Part shown: in pieces, positions 47,101 to 56,470 of the stretch
Position numbering within the stretch: the first letter of the stretch is position 1
How the letters are laid out: every line of letters starts with the position of its first letter
From: Bromus sterilis
Lineage: Eukaryota > Streptophyta > Magnoliopsida > Poales > Poaceae
Assembly: GCA_950022295.1 (NCBI GenBank)
Contig: OX465601.1
Coordinates: 176,331,501-176,395,500 of the forward strand
Length of the DNA stretch: 64,000 nt
Direction of reading: 5' to 3'
Made by a program: the position numbers and the translations under genes
Notes under the pieces: model-generated
The model's input: only the letters and a program-made list of their open reading frames with translations
Told to the model about the DNA's origin: nothing
Database searches by the model: none

Positions 47101-48206
47101 CGGCGATGACGACTGATTAGCAGAAGCTCGCCGACGACGACCGTGGCGGCTCGGTACTCCGGCGACCATGGCAAATGGTGACAGAGGAAGAAATCGAGGG
47201 GGAGAGGTTAGGGGTTTCGATCGTGAGCTCACCAGGAACTCAACAGAGGTGGTGGCGATGGCTGGGGTGGTTCAACGGCGACGGAATCGACGAAGTCGTG
47301 CGGCGGCCATAGACGAAGACGACGACACGATTCAGCAGCTCCAGGGGGCTTCAGCTCCTCCTACTCCGCTCGAAGAAGAAGACGACTGCGGTGAAGACGA
47401 TGGACAGGGTCCTGGGGCTTCTCGGCGTCGATGGCTACGCGGGGTCTTGACGGTGCTCCGGCGTTCTTCTCGGGCGGCGACGAATCGGGCGAGAGAGGAG
47501 GGGAGGGAGCTCGTGGAGGGGGGGGGGGAAGTGGAGCGGGGCGTCTCCAGGACGTGTCCAGGTACGAGAAGAGGCCACGGGGAGGCCTGGAAGCTCGAAG
47601 GCGTCGAGGTGGCGTCCACGGCTGGCTCGGTGGCATTCCACCGAGCAGCTTGGAGGCGCGGGGTGGGGAAGAAGACCCCTGTGCCATTTTGGGCCGGCTG
47701 GGCTGGGTGGGCCGGCTTCGCCTGGGCATCTGGTAAGGTTCCTTCTTCTTTTTCTTATTTCCTTTTTCTGTTTTCTTCTGACATTTGTTCTGTTTAGCTA
47801 AATAAAATAGCTAAACATTTTATTAAATACTGAAAACTTTTATATGGCCTCATAATAAAATAGACTAGCCACTTATAAAGTTTCAACATTTTTAAAATTC
47901 AAATAATTTGAATCTTAAATCAAATAGGGGTATTTCTTTAATTCCAAGGCACTGTTTGAATATTCGAAAAATCTATGAGCATGGGGTGGGTCCCACATCA
48001 CTTGATATGTGATCACACTCATTTATAAGACTTTTCAAAAATCTAACATGAATTTTTGGAGAAGATTTTTATCTGGCCTTTTGAATTAATTCATCTGGGG
48101 GGTTTCCTTCTCCCATTTTGATTTTGTTTTTGAATTTCCTTTGATTTCTTTCATGAATGCAAAGTTACTTTGATCCTAGCACATTACCTAACAGAGGGTT
48201 CTGACA
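44138..48206 (-). repeat. TE-7 5' LTR
   Basis: 4069 bases, TG...CA ends, right flank CAGAG. Hairpin module CCGCG-GA-CGCGG at 45257-45268 (plus-strand reading). GC-rich block at 46810-47730. The TATA-equivalent site reads GATAAAAT (minus, about 46029-46034). Confidence 0.95.
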
Positions 48207-49230
48207 CAGAGGCAGCGGCGGCGGCGGTTGCCGGCCGGCTGCCGGCGGGAGGCGGCAGGGGAAGGCAGGCCTCGAGGGGAGGCAGAGGAGGCCGGAGGGA
48301 GCGGCCGGATCCAGCCGGGGAGGCGGCGGCGCAGCGAGCTCCAAGGCGGCGGTGGCTTCCCGTGAGCTGCGGCTCAGGCGGCGGGCTCCGTGGCGCCTTG
48401 GCGGCTCCGGCGACGACCTACAGGGAGAGGGGCGACGAGGTGAGAGGAGAGGGAGAGGAGGAGGGTGCGGGTGGAAGGAGAGGAGGCGCGGCGGCGCGCA
48501 GCTGGTCGCCGGCGGCGGATGGTTGGAGTTGGAGGCGGCGACGGCCTCCACGGGTTGGTTGGAGCGAGGTGGAGAAGGTGGAGAGGTTGGGCGCATCTAG
48601 GCCGTTGGATCGGCCGATCCGACGATCCAGATCGCAGGGAAGGCTAGGTTTTGGGAAAAAATGGGATAAATTGTGAAAATTTGGTCTAAGTTTGAGGGGG
48701 TGGCTGCAATTTTGGCTTAGGGGAAACCCTAGAAAGGGGTGGGGGAGTGGTGGTCTTTATATAGCCCAGGTGGCTGACAGTTTGCAAAAACATCCCGGGT
48801 TTTTCTCTCACACGCGCGGTGTTTACGTTCCTGACCGCCGAGGGTCCGCAGGACCTCCGATTCGGGTAAAACATCGAACTGCGCGATCAGAGCGTCTAGC
48901 CAGCGGCGTTCACCTCGCGCTGGAACCGTTCCGAGAACACTTTACGGCGCGCTATAAAAATATCCCGTTTACTTATTAAATAGATTTTTTTCGTTCCGTT
49001 GGCTGCGGCTGGTCTTGTGCGGTTTTCGCGACGGTGATCGGGTGAAACCCGTTGTCGCAAGGTCGAGTGTCAGGGTGGCAAGGGTCGGTCTCCGTCCGGT
49101 ACGAGATAAGAGGGGGGAAATAATCGCCGATTGATAAATCGGGGATGCAAACACCGCAAACAAATTAGATAATCAAACAATTCACACCGAAAACAAATCT
49201 TTTAATTTTTGTGAAATCTGGGCTGTTACA
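48207..49230 (-). repeat. TE-3 3' LTR, piece 4 (LTR start) with promoter
   Basis: It begins with CAGAG (48207-48211), the right duplication of TE-7, and ends at 49230, where the minus strand reads TGTAACAGCCC, directly after a purine tract. It carries a GC-rich block (48212-48640) and a TATA box upstream of it on the minus strand, as expected for the U3 of this LTR. The four pieces add to about 4.2 kb, similar to the other long LTRs here. Confidence 0.75.
48756..48763 (-). promoter_or_regulatory. TATA box of the TE-3 LTR
   Basis: The minus strand reads TATATAAA within a GGGCTATATAAAGACC context, about 470 bases inside the LTR start. Transcription would run leftward into the GC-rich block. 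Confidence 0.55.
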
Positions 49231-49244
49231 TCCACCCCCAGCAT
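49231..49244 (-). other. Polypurine tract of TE-3
   Basis: The minus strand reads GCTGGGGGTGGA directly before the LTR start TGTAACAG. This position and composition fit the primer site for plus-strand synthesis, and it shows that the LTR ending at 49230 is the 3' LTR of a minus-strand element. Confidence 0.65.
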
Positions 49245-50086
49245 AGCACATGCCAGTAGCATCGAGTTTGTCTAGGTTTGTATTCCTCGCACGCTGAGCT
49301 TCTGTCTTCTGGAGATGTGAAGTTTGGACGAGCTTTATAGTTGCTTTCATAGTAGAATCCAGGCTCTTCGTATGCACGCGCTCCTGCTTGCTGACGTAGA
49401 AGGAGTTTCCCAGCTCTGGAGATCCACGATCTCGTCTTGATTGCGACCAGGTGTGTGGATCGACCTTATATCTGAAGATTTAGATCTTATTTATTGTCTT
49501 TCTTCTTCAAGCGTGGAGCCTAGCTCTGTTAACCCTTGACAATGCTTGGTCTTCTATTCTTTAAGCGTGGAGTTGGGCTATGGGATCCCTTATCAACAGT
49601 TAGTCTTCTGTCCTTTGAGCATGGAGCCGGGCTATGGGAGCCCTTATCAGCGTATGGGTCATCTTGATCCTTCAGCGCAGAGCCGGGCTTTAGGAGCACT
49701 TGTCAGTGCCTAGATTGTTTTTCGTTTTTTCGGAGCTGAGCTAGGAGCCCTTGTGAAGGGGCAATTGTCTCCAATACTTATTTTGGTGTCTATGTCAATA
49801 GGATTAGTTGATCTAATGATGTTTGTTCAAGTATATTTCAGGTCATAAGATCGTTATATTCTGGGTTATGATCATCGTTGACCCCCTATGCAAAAGGTGA
49901 AAAGGTGTGGTCTTCCAAAGTCTCAAGAAATTTTCGATTTGTTTTTGAGTCTATGAAACCTCACCATGAAGAGGGATCTCGGTGATTAAGAGGTTGGGGA
50001 ATCATTCCACATACAATATCCATATACCGATCTACAAATGCCAGTAGAAGGAAAAACCTCAAACTATCTATCTATTTGTAGCCGCC
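49245..50086 (-). mobile_element. TE-3 internal 3' region, apparently non-coding
   Basis: This is the internal DNA next to the purine tract. I find no gag, protease, RT or integrase motif in it, so either the element is non-autonomous or this is a long 3' untranslated region. A minus-strand open frame at 49165-49377 runs across the purine tract into the LTR but has no recognisable domain. A ~55 bp tandem array lies inside. The right boundary is uncertain: no clean junction to the next block was found. Confidence 0.45.
49490..49765. repeat. Degenerate ~55 bp tandem array (about 5 units)
   Basis: Units are anchored by AAGCGTGGAGCC-like strings near 49509, 49563, 49618, 49673 and 49730, each followed by GGGCTATGGGAGCCCTTATCA-like sequence. 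Spacing is 54-56 bases. The middle units are the best conserved. Confidence 0.75.
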
Positions 50087-50886
50087 ATCAAGGGTTACGT
50101 GAAAAACCTGGGAGGCCTGAGTGCCCTGGGTCTTTGACCTCCGGATGCTCGTATAGGGGCGCAATGTTGGTACACATCCGGGTGTGGCGCCACTTAAGAC
50201 CTAGACCGGGTGTGCCCGGATTCTTTGACTCCCCTAGAGTCATCCTCTCGTGGTCGACCTAGCCCGAGTGCTCGGGGTCCCTGACCCCCGGACACCCAAA
50301 CATTGAACCTATGATTGTTCCTACCCCCCGGCACTCGGTCACCCATGCCCGGGGACCCAGGGGATCCGCGGCTGCAATGGCTAGGTGGGTGGAGGGGGTA
50401 TATAAGCCCCCATTCTTCCACCTAGAACCCTAAGGCCTCCATTGAAGCTCCCCCATTGTTCCAAATTCCATTTTTTCAATCCCCACTCCATCCTCCATCC
50501 AAACACTTTGATTCTCTGGGTATTGGAAGTGACCTTCCCGATCTACAGTTCTAGCAAACTGATTTGTGATCCCCCGAATGCTTTCTTCATCGTAGACTTG
50601 TTATCTTGGAGCTTTGGCTTCTAGGAAGCTAGGTGTACATTCCGGAAGCTTCCTTGTTTGTGGTGTTCTCTGGGAAGTCTTTAAAGGTGTGGTGGTCTCC
50701 TCCAAGACCACCCCGAGTGATTTGAGGCTCAGCCATTAGGGGTGACTCGTAAGGGAGAATACGGTGAGCTACTTGGTATCACTCTTGATCCTTAGGTTGA
50801 GCACCGCTCCAACGGAGATTAACACTCTCTCAAAGAAGTGTGAACATTGGGATAAATCATTGCTTCCCTAACTCGCTTGTGGTTAT
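50087..50886 (+). mobile_element. Unidentified repeat with a strong TATA box (possibly CACTA-like)
   Basis: The left half (50100-50360) has many CCCGG/CCCCGG motifs in both directions, like the subterminal repeats of some CACTA transposons. A TATATAAG (50399-50406) then precedes a leader-like, stop-rich stretch ending near the next LTR. No terminal inverted repeat or transposase motif was found. The family assignment is a guess; the boundaries are approximate. Confidence 0.3.
50399..50406 (+). promoter_or_regulatory. TATA box in the unidentified repeat
   Basis: GGGGGTATATAAGCCCCC places a TATA box inside a nearly palindromic GC frame. The downstream sequence has no long ORF. Confidence 0.5.
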
Positions 50887-51303
50887 TGATACGTCCCAAA
50901 CATATATATAATTATGTTTGTTCCTTGATTATTTGTGTGACTTTGCTATATATTTTGATGCACTTTCATATACTTTTACAGCATATTTGGGACTAACCTA
51001 TTAACTTAGTGACTAGTGCAAGTTTCTATCTGTTATTATCTGTGCATGTAAGAAAAAGGTGAAAAATCAACATTGCCAGAAAATTCTAGAAAAAATTTAG
51101 AAGCTCCGGTATATCAGAAAACTCCGGAAGCCCGAAGAACAACCGGAGGGGGCCACCCCCTGGCCGCCTGTCTAAGTGGGGCCACCCCCCGTGCCCTCTT
51201 TTGCGACTATTTATTCCTTGTCGATCAAAAACTCTTGAGGCGGAGTCCTTTTTCCTGAAACCCTCTTTGTTCTGTCGCCGTCGCGATTCCTAGATCGGGA
51301 TCT
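50887..51303 (+). mobile_element. TE-9: truncated gypsy LTR start (TGATACGTC type)
   Basis: It begins TGATACGTCCCAAAC like TE-11 and shares with it the order AAAATTC/CCAGAAAA tract, GGCCACCCC-rich block and CTATTTATTCC. It stops after GGGATC at 51303 where a copia LTR begins. The rest is presumably beyond the nested elements, outside the window. Confidence 0.6.
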
Positions 51304-51693
51304 GTTGGATATATGCTCTAGAGGCAAACAATAAATGATCATTTCACTATATCTAAGTAAGTTCATAACTAGTTTCATATTGTGCTAGAACTGTATGAGT
51401 GAAACAATGATACATGTGTGGTTTAGAAACAACCAATGTTCCTAGTTAGTCTCTCAAGATAATTAGTTTATCGTCAACTGATGATTGTGGTTTTCAAGAT
51501 CATGGACAATCAAGTCAATTGACGATGAGGCCACCTCATTAGATGAATGACGTGATGAAAATTACCCAACGTAAGCATTGCAACATGATCAAATCATATA
51601 ATTTCAGTGTTGTAATTAAAGAACGTGGTAGCCTTTTCCTTAGACCGTGAGATAACATATAATTGCTATCTCCGGAGGATGCTTTGAGTGCAT
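51304..51693 (+). mobile_element. TE-10: truncated BARE/Angela-type copia LTR start
   Basis: It begins TGTTGGATATATGCTCTAGAG, closely resembling the BARE/Angela LTR start, and runs to TGCAT at 51693, where TE-11 begins. The left flank GGATC is a candidate duplication. No internal domain is in view; the remainder would lie to the right of TE-11. Confidence 0.65.
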
Positions 51694-53078
51694 TGATACG
51701 TCTCAAACATATCTACTTTTCCAAACTCTTTTGCTATTGTTTTTCCCCCATTCTTGCATGATTTGAACTAAACTACCCAAGACTGACGCTGTTTTCAGCA
51801 GAGCTGCCTGTATGGTTTTATTGTGTGCAGGAAAATGGATTTTTAGACATCTCAAAAAATTGCCAGAAAAATTACAAAAAATCCACGCACCCGAAGGAGC
51901 CCGAAGCCAGAAGTGGGGCCAGAGGCAGCCAGGGGCCCCCACACGCCCTGCTGGCGCGACCCCACCCCTGGCCACGCCAGCTGGCCGCCTGGGCGACTCC
52001 CACCGCGTCTGGTGCCCTACCTCGACTCCTATTTATTCCCGTGACGCAAAAACACCAGGACAGAAGCCGCTTTTCCAGAACCCGTCGCAGAGCCGCCGCC
52101 ACCCTCTGTTCTTCCTCGGGAGGGCTAATATGGAGGCTGATTTGGCCTCCGGAGAGGGGAGATCGTCACCATCGTCATCACCATCGCCAATCCATCCTCC
52201 CTCCATGAATTCTCTTCACATGTGTGAGTAATTCCCTGCTGTAGGCAAAGGGGATGGTAGGGATTAGATGAGTTTGATCATGTAATAGTTCGTCAGATTG
52301 TTGGGGGCATGCTGCCTATCATCTACTTTGGTGTTTATCATCTTTGCTACAACTTGTTGCTCTTAATGCTTGCACTTTGGGCCCGAGTGCCATGTTTTCA
52401 GATCTGAACCACTTGTGTTTTCATGAGTATATTTATGTTTGAGATCCTATCTATGAGTTGTATGCACCTATTATGGTCCAGAACCGGCGATCCCAAAGGT
52501 GACAGCTTGGGGCACCAAAGGGGATGGTCCATAAAGTGAGGATCCCATGTATCCATTGAGTTTATTGCTTTGTTCCGGTGCTCTTTGACAAGAGCACCTT
52601 AATCTCCATAAGTTCCCTTTGGCCCCGTTCGTAGCAGGATGGTAGGACAAAATATGTTCTGCAAGTTCTTATTGCAAGCACGGACAACTACCTATGGGAT
52701 ACATGCCTAATGTTTGATATCTGCCTAGATGATCATTGCTTTTCTGTGTGGCTTGCCCCGTGTTAGAACCTAGTACATGTTCACTCTTATTCAAGCAGCG
52801 CCCAACCATCCGTCTCCCTACCCTACAGTGTTTTAATCCTGCTTCTCACTACTAGTTTATTTCCGCTGTTTTACTTTAGCTGTTATCACTATCGCTATCA
52901 TACCATAGTTGCTATTAATATTTTGTTGCAAGCAAGTATATTTCAGGTGTGGTTGAATTGACAACTCAACTGTGAAAGCTTATAAATACTCTTTGGCTCC
53001 CCTTCTGTCGAATCAATAAATTGGGTTAACTTACCCGCGAGAACACTACAAACGATCCCCTACAGTTGAGGGTCATGA
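51694..53078 (+). repeat. TE-11 5' LTR (Athila-type gypsy)
   Basis: The LTR starts TGATACGTCTCAAAC and ends near GGGTCATGA, twelve bases before the primer site. The expected end for this type is ...TCA, so the last bases may be mutated. Weak TATA-like CTATTTATTCCC near 52030. Left flank TGCAT (51689-51693). Confidence 0.75.
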
Positions 53079-53090
53079 AGTACTGTTTTC

Positions 53091-53108
53091 TGGCGCCGTT
53101 GCCGGGGA
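53091..53108 (+). other. Primer binding site of TE-11 (tRNA-Asp type)
   Basis: TGGCGCCGTTGCCGGGGA is the characteristic primer site of Athila-like grass gypsy elements. Confidence 0.8.
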
Positions 53109-53165
53109 GCATAGCAATATTTACAATTCTTCTTGAAGTATTCTTCCTGCTACACTTCATCAGCT

Positions 53166-54689
53166 ATGGGAAGGAAAGGAGACCCCAAGGTTCCAATCTT
53201 ACCATCTACTACAAGAAAAGGTACCGTTCTGAGTACTCGTGTTACGCTTGATTCACCTTCCGTTATAAGTTCGCTTCGCCACTACCACCACATGCTACTT
53301 CTACCGAGTCTGTTACTGTGTCTGATACTTTCGATGATGCTTCCACTACTCTTGCTGATACTAGTTTTCTTGGTCACTGTCTTGAAGCTCAGATTGCTAA
53401 GGTTGCAGCACAGTCCGAGACTGGGACTCCTGCCTCCTATATTCCTACGTGCAAAACTTTTGGTTATCCCAACTTAGATGAACTCAAGGAGAAAATCCTT
53501 GATGATGATTATATTACTCTCGATGATGATTTTTGCAGGGAACTCCAAGAGTGTGTCGACTCTGACCCTGGAGCTATTAAGGAACTGCTCGAAAAGCACT
53601 CCATGAAGAACAAGATTATTCCTGATCCTAAATTTTCCACATCCCCTATATGCATCACCGATCCTGATTATGATTTCCCTATTGATCTTTCACTTATATC
53701 TACAGTCGAGGCTGACCCTTTTTATGGTAGAGAAAATGATGATGCTATAGCACACCTGACCAAACTTGTTGAGTTGGGTAACTTATTTACTACTGACGAA
53801 AGATACGAAACTTTTATGTGGCCAAGATTTTTCCTTTTTCTTTAAAGGAAGACTCTAAATAATGGTATGATGCACTACCCTATGGTTCCATTGAGAGTCC
53901 TCAGGACTTAGTTCAATTCTTTGTTGATAAATATTTTCCTGCTCATATGCAACATGCTGCTTTGCAAAGAATCTATAACTTTAAACAATTGCAGGATGAG
54001 CACCTCCCTAAAGCTTGGGGGAGGTATTGTGATTTAATTAAGGCTAGAACGGGACATTAAGTCCCAAAGAATGAATTACTTGATATATTTTATGCCGGTC
54101 TAACCGACGAATCTAGATCCTATCTGGATAGTTGTGCTGGTTGTGTTTTCAGGGAAAGAACACTGGACGATGCTGAAGAATTAATGGGCAAGATAGCCAA
54201 GAACCACGAAGATTGGTCCGTCCCTGAACCACCTCCACCACCAAAGAAGAGGGGCATGCTTGTTCTGAGCCCCGAAGATATGCAAGAAGCAAAGAAGTCC
54301 ATAAAGGAGAAAGGCATTAAAGGCGAAGACGTGAAAATATACCGCCTATCGAGAAGTTGTGTGAGCCTACTACTCACCCTCCCTTAGTAGAGGTACACTC
54401 TCTATTAGACTTTACTAAAAGTGACATCCCTAAAGGTAAACCTCCCGACCAATGCTTAGATGAACTTGATAATTTTATTAGTAAGCAAGACCATTTTAAT
54501 AGGAGGATACAAAGTCAGTTGCATGATAATTCTCTTGCTATCAAAAGTTTACTTGGTGTTATTGAAAGAACAGTTAATGTGTTAAATGTCTTGTTAAGCA
54601 TTTTAATATGGTTCAAACTCAGCTTGAACAAATTTCAAATGTGCAAAAATATTTGCTTGCTAACAATTCCAAACATGACATACAAGCTT
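53166..54689 (+). pseudogene. gag: TE-11 gag, multiply broken, cut by TE-12
   Basis: The ATG at 53166 (MGRKGDPKVP) starts the gag. The frame shifts near 53260-53300. An open stretch then continues to 53845 (PFYGREND..., an Athila-type gag landmark). A second shift near 53830-53845 leads into a frame with TAA at 53860-53862 (just before WYDALP) and TAA at 54058-54060 (after ARTGH). Further shifts occur near 54340 (after KGEDVK) and near 54580. WYDALP, HAALQRIYNF and the acidic, Pro-rich segment identify the family. TE-12 inserts at 54689. Non-functional. Confidence 0.8.
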
Positions 54690-56451
54690 TGTTGGGGTTC
54701 GGGGCAGAAAGCACAAAATTTTCATAACCTAAGATACCCAATCCCAAGACCTATGCTATGGAGATGTAAGTAACGGATGGAAATAGGTCACATACATGTG
54801 TGTAGTCCGTTAAGCGGGAAACGTTCCCGCGTGAACGTGGTTGGTGTAGTCGTACCGGCATCCCCGATGCCGCGTACCTCCACGATGACTCCAATAGCCA
54901 CCCGGTCCTTGAGACCGATGAAGGGATTATGTCCCCGTCGGAACATTGTCGGTGAAGATGCCGCGATACGGCCACGACGATGAAGTAGCGCCACAAGTGT
55001 AGAGCCTCGCGGGATTACACACATACGGTGTACCCGACGTCCCTCCGGGCTCCGAACGAGAAGATCAGCAGAAAGAAGATGAATTCGGATCCCGATTCCA
55101 GCAGCACGACGGCGTGCGTATGGTGGAAAAAACCCCAACCCAGTGCGGCCTCCAAACAAGGGGAGTCCGCTCATAAGAGGGAGAAAGAGGGAGAGAGAGA
55201 TGAGAACTTGTCTCAAAATTGGATGAAGGAAAAAGGGCACCCTACCCCTCCTTATATAGGCTAAGGAGGGGGGCAACCTCCCCTCAACTTCCCATGTGGG
55301 ACTAATCCGAAGGGGAGGGGGGAAAATGCGCCCCTAGGGGGGGGCATGGGCCCCTTCATGGCGCCATGGCCCATGGGGGGAGACTCCCTCTTCCCCTAAT
55401 GGGCCTCTTTCAGCCCATATGCCTTTTTCTTCTATTTTAATATTTAATTCATATAATTAAATAATAAAAAATATTTAAAAATTATTAAATAATATTTTGA
55501 ACCTTTCAAAATTCCTAGAACAATTTCTGGCCTCCACCGGAAACAACTCCGGTGTTCTCTCTTATTTCTCCGGTGATCCCGAATCTATCCTTAATGCGTC
55601 AAATACCCTTAAGTGTGAAACCCTATGGTCCGGGAAATAACAGACATGATCGATACAATATCATTGATCAATGACTAATCAATTGGACATGGTTACAATC
55701 CTTGATAGCCCCTGCGCTTCCATCGAATGAAACTTCATCGATCTTTGATCCGATTAACGTTGATCATTATCCCTTTGTCCTATGGTACTTTGCTTGACCA
55801 AGGTTTGATCGTCGGTATTGAATATACCTAGTTCATCCTCATTACCGACAAACATGTTTACTCGTTCCCGTGATATTACAACCCTCGTGACCTAGTCACA
55901 TGATTGCAATCTTTATGATGTAATATCACCGAGTGGGCCCAGAGTACCTATCCGTCCGTCGGATGGACAAATCCCACTTTGATCTAATTGCATACTCATT
56001 TACTTATCTATTCGGAATACCCAAAGTGCACCTTTATGGCCAGCATATTTTAGTCAGGCGGTGGGTTACAAATCAAAGCATCCTCATATATAGTAATTAG
56101 GTATGATCATTACGGTCAAAGGATCTCGTCACTACGTTGTAGTTATCGCAATGTTGAACTTATGTGACTCGATCACATTACAACACTTATGGTGGGTGTG
56201 TGTCCATCATATCATTGTTCCAACGATACGACTCCATTTACAACAACTTAATTGCTCATGATCAGGAAACCTTGATCATCAATTGCCCAATGTACTAGTA
56301 TACTAGAGTTAACTAGGGACCTGCTTTTTTATACCACACGTGTATTAATGTTTCCGCTTAATACAGTTATAGCATAGTATAAAACGTATTATGAACTTAT
56401 GGAATATGCTAATAAACATATTTTATTTTCGTCTAGGGCACCTTCCCAACA
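54690..56451 (-). repeat. TE-12 3' LTR
   Basis: 1762 bases, TG...CA ends on the minus strand. TATATAA at 55252-55258 (minus) sits in CCTATATAAGGAGGGG, a good promoter TATA box. Confidence 0.9.
55252..55258 (-). promoter_or_regulatory. TATA box of the TE-12 3' LTR
   Basis: The minus strand reads CTATATAAGGAGGGG. The same site is in the 5' LTR at 61694-61700. Confidence 0.6.
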
Positions 56452-56470
56452 GTCTCCCACTTGCACTAGA
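56452..56470 (-). other. Polypurine tract of TE-12
   Basis: The minus strand reads AAGTGGGAGAC directly before the LTR start TGTTGGG. Confidence 0.65.

Larger units (their letters stand above)
34074..48206 (-). mobile_element. TE-7: complete chromoviral gypsy element (Tekay-like) with intact gag-pol and an extra leader ORF
   Basis: The 14,133-base element has a perfect duplication CAGAG (34069-34073 and 48207-48211). On the minus strand the order is 5' LTR (48206-44138), primer site, extra ORF (43715-42936), gag-pol (42605-38118), purine tract and 3' LTR (38140-34074). LTRs are 4067 and 4069 bases and differ, by eye, at roughly one to two percent of sites (not computed), so the insertion is fairly recent. 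It is the only element here with uninterrupted coding capacity. It lies in the TE-3 LTR. Confidence 0.95.

Noticed and set aside
47168..47797. 209-codon plus-strand ORF
   Set aside because: Antisense to the TE-7 LTR, in a GC-rich block. The copy in the other LTR (37104-37670) changes frame after a one-base difference in a G run.
53066..53251. Small ORF starting near the TE-11 primer site
   Set aside because: It starts inside the LTR, crosses the primer site and is out of frame with the gag ATG at 53166.
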